Assembly (NCBI GenBank): GCA_947367725.1
Contig: CANBFZ010000060.1
Coordinates: forward strand, 1 to 8,481
Length of the DNA stretch: 8,481 bases
Reading direction: 5' to 3'
Source of the DNA: an uncultured Eubacterium sp.
GTDB lineage: Bacteria > Bacillota > Clostridia > Peptostreptococcales > Anaerovoracaceae
The notes beneath the pieces are model-generated. The model did not search any database. It saw only the letters and a list, made by a program, of their open reading frames with translations, and was not told where the DNA came from. A program made the position numbers and the translations under genes. Positions 6,148 to 8,481 of the stretch are shown here, piece by piece. Each line of letters opens with the position of its first letter. Position 1 is the stretch's first letter.

Positions 6148-6162
6148 TGGCACGGTTATTGC
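6148..6162 (+). promoter_or_regulatory. Sigma-54 (-24/-12) promoter of the ureohydrolase gene
   Basis: TGGCACGGTTATTGC matches the consensus TGGCAC-N5-TTGC exactly, with GG (6149-6150) and GC (6161-6162) 10 nt apart. Transcription should begin about 11-12 nt downstream, near 6173, leaving a leader of roughly 25 nt before the ATG at 6200. The activator needed by such a promoter is encoded immediately upstream. Confidence 0.9.
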
Positions 6163-6199
6163 GGAAATAAAGGGTAGTAAATGAAAAGGAGTGTATACA

Positions 6200-7132
6200 A
6201 TGCAAGTTAAAAATGCGTTTGCAAAGGATAAGCGTGCATGGTGCGGTCTGAATCGCCCGGATTTGAAAGAGGAAAATGCAGATGTGGTGATTTTCGGGAT
6301 TCCCTATGACGGAGGTGTCAGTTATCGCGGCGGGGCAGCAGAAGCACCGCAAATGCTCCGTGCCAATACGCTGCATTCCACGCCGTGTACAGAGCGTTTA
6401 GAATGGTTTGATGGGCTGCAGGTGGTGGATGGAGGCGACTTTGAAGGCAGCGACAGAGAAGCAGTCTTTGCGGAAGTGCAGAACTATGTTGCAGATCTGG
6501 TGCGGAAAGGCGTTCGCTTTACGATGGTCGGCGGCGATCATTCTGTAACGATTCCGGTGGAAAGAGGCATAAACGATGCGGTGGAGGATCCCTTTGGCAT
6601 TATTCACATTGATGCGCACATGGATTTGTGCGAAGCCCTGGAGGGCGACTTGCTGTCCCACGGCAGCACTGAGCGCAGAGCACTGGAACTGGAACATGTG
6701 ACATCTTTAGAGAATCTGTATTTCATTGGAATTCGTTCCATCGAATCGGATGAATTTGAGTTATACAAAGAAGGTAATGTGCAGGTGAAGACGGCATACG
6801 ATTGCTATCAAGAAGGCATTGAGGCAGTTGCGGCTGACTGCATCGAAAAGATGAAAAAGTTCAAGCAAGTGTACATCACCTTTGACATTGACGCCCTGGA
6901 TCCTGCTTATGCGGCGGGTACCGGCACGCCCCAGTTCGGCGGTTTGACTTCCCGCATGGCATTGACGCTGCTGGAAAAACTGTTCCGCGAACTGCCTATT
7001 ATGGCATTTGATGTGGTAGAAATTGCACCGGCGCTGGACTCATCCCTTGCTGCAATGTTTGCAGGCCGCAAGCTGATTACGGAAGCCTGGGGATACTGGG
7101 CGGAACAGATTGGAAAATTAGAACGAAAATAA
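6200..7132 (+). CDS. speB: Agmatinase-family ureohydrolase
   Basis: A 310-residue binuclear manganese hydrolase of the arginase/agmatinase fold. All metal-ligand motifs are present: GGDHS (111-115, H114), IDAHMD (137-142, ligands D138, H140, D142), and FDIDALDP (228-235, ligands D229 and D231). SHGST (154-158) and GTGTPQFGG (240-248) are typical of agmatinases and related guanidino hydrolases rather than arginases; DVVEIAP (271-277) closes the core. Expected reaction: agmatine plus water gives putrescine and urea, in the cytosol. ATG 6200 is chosen because GGAG (6188-6191) is 8 nt ahead; the in-frame GTG at 6191 overlaps that site. It appears to be a one-gene unit between the sigma-54 promoter and the terminator at 7158-7197. 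Guanidinobutyrase, or another guanidino substrate, cannot be excluded from motifs; the nearby decarboxylase supports agmatine. Confidence 0.9.
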   Translation: MQVKNAFAKDKRAWCGLNRPDLKEENADVVIFGIPYDGGVSYRGGAAEAPQMLRANTLHSTPCTERLEWFDGLQVVDGGDFEGSDREAVFAEVQNYVADLVRKGVRFTMVGGDHSVTIPVERGINDAVEDPFGIIHIDAHMDLCEALEGDLLSHGSTERRALELEHVTSLENLYFIGIRSIESDEFELYKEGNVQVKTAYDCYQEGIEAVAADCIEKMKKFKQVYITFDIDALDPAYAAGTGTPQFGGLTSRMALTLLEKLFRELPIMAFDVVEIAPALDSSLAAMFAGRKLITEAWGYWAEQIGKLERK

Positions 7133-7157
7133 AGAAATTAACTTAAACCCATAGAGC

Positions 7158-7197
7158 CATGCTGCGTGAGGAATATCTTTGCGCAGCATGTTTATTT
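7158..7197 (+). terminator. Intrinsic terminator after the ureohydrolase gene
   Basis: CATGCTGCG (7158-7166) pairs perfectly with CGCAGCATG (7182-7190). With wobble pairs the stem can extend through GAGGA (7168-7172) and TCTTT (7176-7180) to an ATA loop. It is followed by TTTATTT (7191-7197), and sits 25 nt after the stop codon. Confidence 0.85.
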
Positions 7198-7447
7198 ATG
7201 AAGGGGAAAGATGTCCAGCGCTGCCCCTTCTCCCTATTGTCAGTGTAAACAATTGCAGCGTAAACTTCGGCATGAATCAACACTGTCTTACATATATTAG
7301 TGCGTACATGATTTTTCTAGACCATGTTGGAAAATTCTGAGAAATAGGTTTTTCTGTAAAAATGTAATGATTTTTGCTGAGCGTTGTAGTATAATATACG
7401 ATGTATGATTATAAGGAAGCTATTTTTAGAAAGGAAGGTTTCAAATT
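7198..7447. other. Spacer before rnfC: second hairpin, AT-rich promoter region
   Basis: No convincing gene is present. GAAGGGG (7200-7206) and CCCCTTC (7224-7230) form a 7-bp hairpin right after the terminator but without a T-tract. CAGTGT (7241-7246) and ACACTG (7280-7285) form a spaced inverted repeat that encloses two GTAAAC copies, a possible operator. The remainder, from about 7300, is AT-rich and carries the rnfC promoter and ribosome site. No known riboswitch is recognisable. Confidence 0.6.
7390..7395 (+). promoter_or_regulatory. -10 element of the rnfC promoter
   Basis: A perfect TATAAT lies 53 nt before the rnfC start codon. The position 17 nt upstream (7367-7372, ATGATT) is a poor -35 match, so the promoter is either weak at -35 or helped by an activator. 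There is no GG-N10-GC sigma-54 element here. Confidence 0.55.
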
Positions 7448-8481
7448 ATGAGCGCAAATGCAAAGCATTTACATAGCATCGACGCCGGTCATTATAAGAA
7501 CACTGCCGGCTGTGAAACCGAAGTGATGCCGATTCCCGACATTGTGAAAATTTCAATGTCGCAGCATATTGGCGCACCTTGTAAGCCTTTGGTCGCCAAA
7601 GGGGATACAGTCAAGGTGGGACAACTCATCGGCGATACGGATGCTTTTGTAAGTGCCCCGATTCATTCCAGCGTATCCGGAACTGTTGTAGCTATTGAGA
7701 GCCAGCGTTCCGCAGTTGGAGGAAATGACACGTTAGTTGTAATTGAGACTGACAAAAAACAAGAAATGTGTGAGGACATTAAAGTTCCTGAAGTAGATGA
7801 TTTGGCAGGCTTTGTGAAGGCGGTTAGAGCGAGTGGTCTTGTTGGCCTCGGCGGTGCGTCTTTCCCGACACACATCAAGTACAACCCAAAGAATATTGAC
7901 GATGTACATACTTTAATTCTGAATGCAGCAGAGTGCGAACCGTTTATTACCTCTGACCACAGAGGCATGCTGGAAGATACGCAGGATATCATCGATGGGA
8001 TGAAGCTGATCATGAAGTATCTAAACCTGGATGAAGCCTATGTGGGCATCGAGTCCAACAAACCTGATGCCATTGCGAAACTGGATCAGATGTTTGCAGA
8101 ACAGGGATTGACCAATATGCATACTTTCACGCTGCAGGACAGATATCCAAAGGGTGCAGAACGTGTACTGGTTTACGAGATTACAGGCAAAGAAATGAAA
8201 GCTGGCGTACTGCCTGCTGACCTTGGCATTATTCTTTCCAACGTTACATCCGTTGCCTTTGTCGGACAGTACTTCAGAACCGGTGTGCCTCTTATTAACA
8301 AGAGAATGACCGTCGACGGTGATGCAGTCGCACAGCCGAAGAACATTATCGCGCCGATCGGTACGCAGATTCACGACGTCATCGAATTCTGCGGCGGATA
8401 CAAATCGGAACCAAAGAAAATCATCATGGGCGGACCGATGATGGGCAGAGCCATCTTCTCCGATGAAATGCCGATCGTAAA
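7448..8481 (+). CDS. rnfC: RnfC-like electron-transport subunit, N-terminal part (runs off window)
   Basis: ATG 7448 is preceded by AAAGGAAGG at 7431-7439, and the frame stays open to the last base: 344 residues of an expected 430-450. In order: an N-terminal barrel-sandwich region containing SQHIGAPCKP (38-47), VKVGQLIG (55-62) and SAPIHSSVSG (69-78); then an NADH/FMN-binding domain like the 51-kDa subunit of complex I, with GLVGLGGASFPTHIK (130-144), NAAECEP (159-165) and YPKGAE (233-238); then a segment typical of the SLBB region (GGPMMG, 328-333). The paired CxxCxxCxxxCP cluster motifs of RnfC lie beyond the window. In the Rnf complex this subunit takes part in electron transfer between ferredoxin and NAD, coupled to ion pumping. 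As the first gene after a promoter it fits the usual rnfCDGEAB order. The RnfC-like PrdC of proline reductase clusters is the main alternative. Confidence 0.85.
   Translation, partial: MSANAKHLHSIDAGHYKNTAGCETEVMPIPDIVKISMSQHIGAPCKPLVAKGDTVKVGQLIGDTDAFVSAPIHSSVSGTVVAIESQRSAVGGNDTLVVIETDKKQEMCEDIKVPEVDDLAGFVKAVRASGLVGLGGASFPTHIKYNPKNIDDVHTLILNAAECEPFITSDHRGMLEDTQDIIDGMKLIMKYLNLDEAYVGIESNKPDAIAKLDQMFAEQGLTNMHTFTLQDRYPKGAERVLVYEITGKEMKAGVLPADLGIILSNVTSVAFVGQYFRTGVPLINKRMTVDGDAVAQPKNIIAPIGTQIHDVIEFCGGYKSEPKKIIMGGPMMGRAIFSDEMPIV

Noticed and set aside
7200..7230. Second hairpin after the ureohydrolase gene as a tandem terminator
   Set aside because: The 7-bp stem is real, but the loop is 17 nt and the following bases are TCCCTATTG with no T-run, so termination is not supported.

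Overview
The window looks like chromosome of an anaerobic, moderate-GC Bacillota, most likely class Clostridia. This rests on the RnfC-type subunit, the sigma-54 activator of RocR-like build, the Bacillus/Clostridium-type arginine/lysine/ornithine decarboxylase, and strong GGAG Shine-Dalgarno sites. I see no transposase, phage gene, CRISPR array, tRNA or rRNA. Genus cannot be fixed from this sequence.

Layout. 1-579 is the C-terminal part of a cardiolipin synthase (plus strand, start off-window). 580-850 is an unusual non-coding stretch holding two different pairs of diverged repeats: twin hairpin modules (581-631 and 641-687) and two 46-nt direct repeats with inverted arms (725-770 and 777-822). 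851-1705 is an RlmA-like 23S rRNA guanine-N1 methyltransferase. It converges on an SPL-like radical SAM protein (2600-1710, minus strand), with only 4 nt between the stops and a terminator-like hairpin for the plus strand lying inside the opposing gene.

The core of the window is a polyamine/arginine block. A divergent spacer with a vegetative-type promoter leads into an arginine-type decarboxylase (2886-4313), a small protein of unknown function (4317-4670) and a PAS/AAA+/Fis-HTH sigma-54 activator (4706-6058), closely packed and probably one operon. Directly behind the activator, 6059-6199 contains two 14-nt AT-rich near-palindromes and then a textbook -24/-12 sigma-54 promoter (TGGCAC-N5-TTGC). 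This serves an agmatinase-family ureohydrolase (6200-7132) that ends in a strong intrinsic terminator. The simplest reading is that the decarboxylase makes agmatine from arginine, the activator senses a related metabolite, and it switches on the hydrolase that turns agmatine into putrescine and urea. The ligand and exact substrates are inferred.

7133-7447 is a 315-nt spacer with the terminator, a second hairpin and a vegetative promoter. 7448 to the window end is the 5' part of rnfC (or an RnfC-like gene such as prdC), coding for an electron-transfer subunit cut before its iron-sulfur region. For several genes the longest open frame overshoots the likely start; Shine-Dalgarno positions were used to choose starts at 2600 (minus), 2886, 4706 and 6200.
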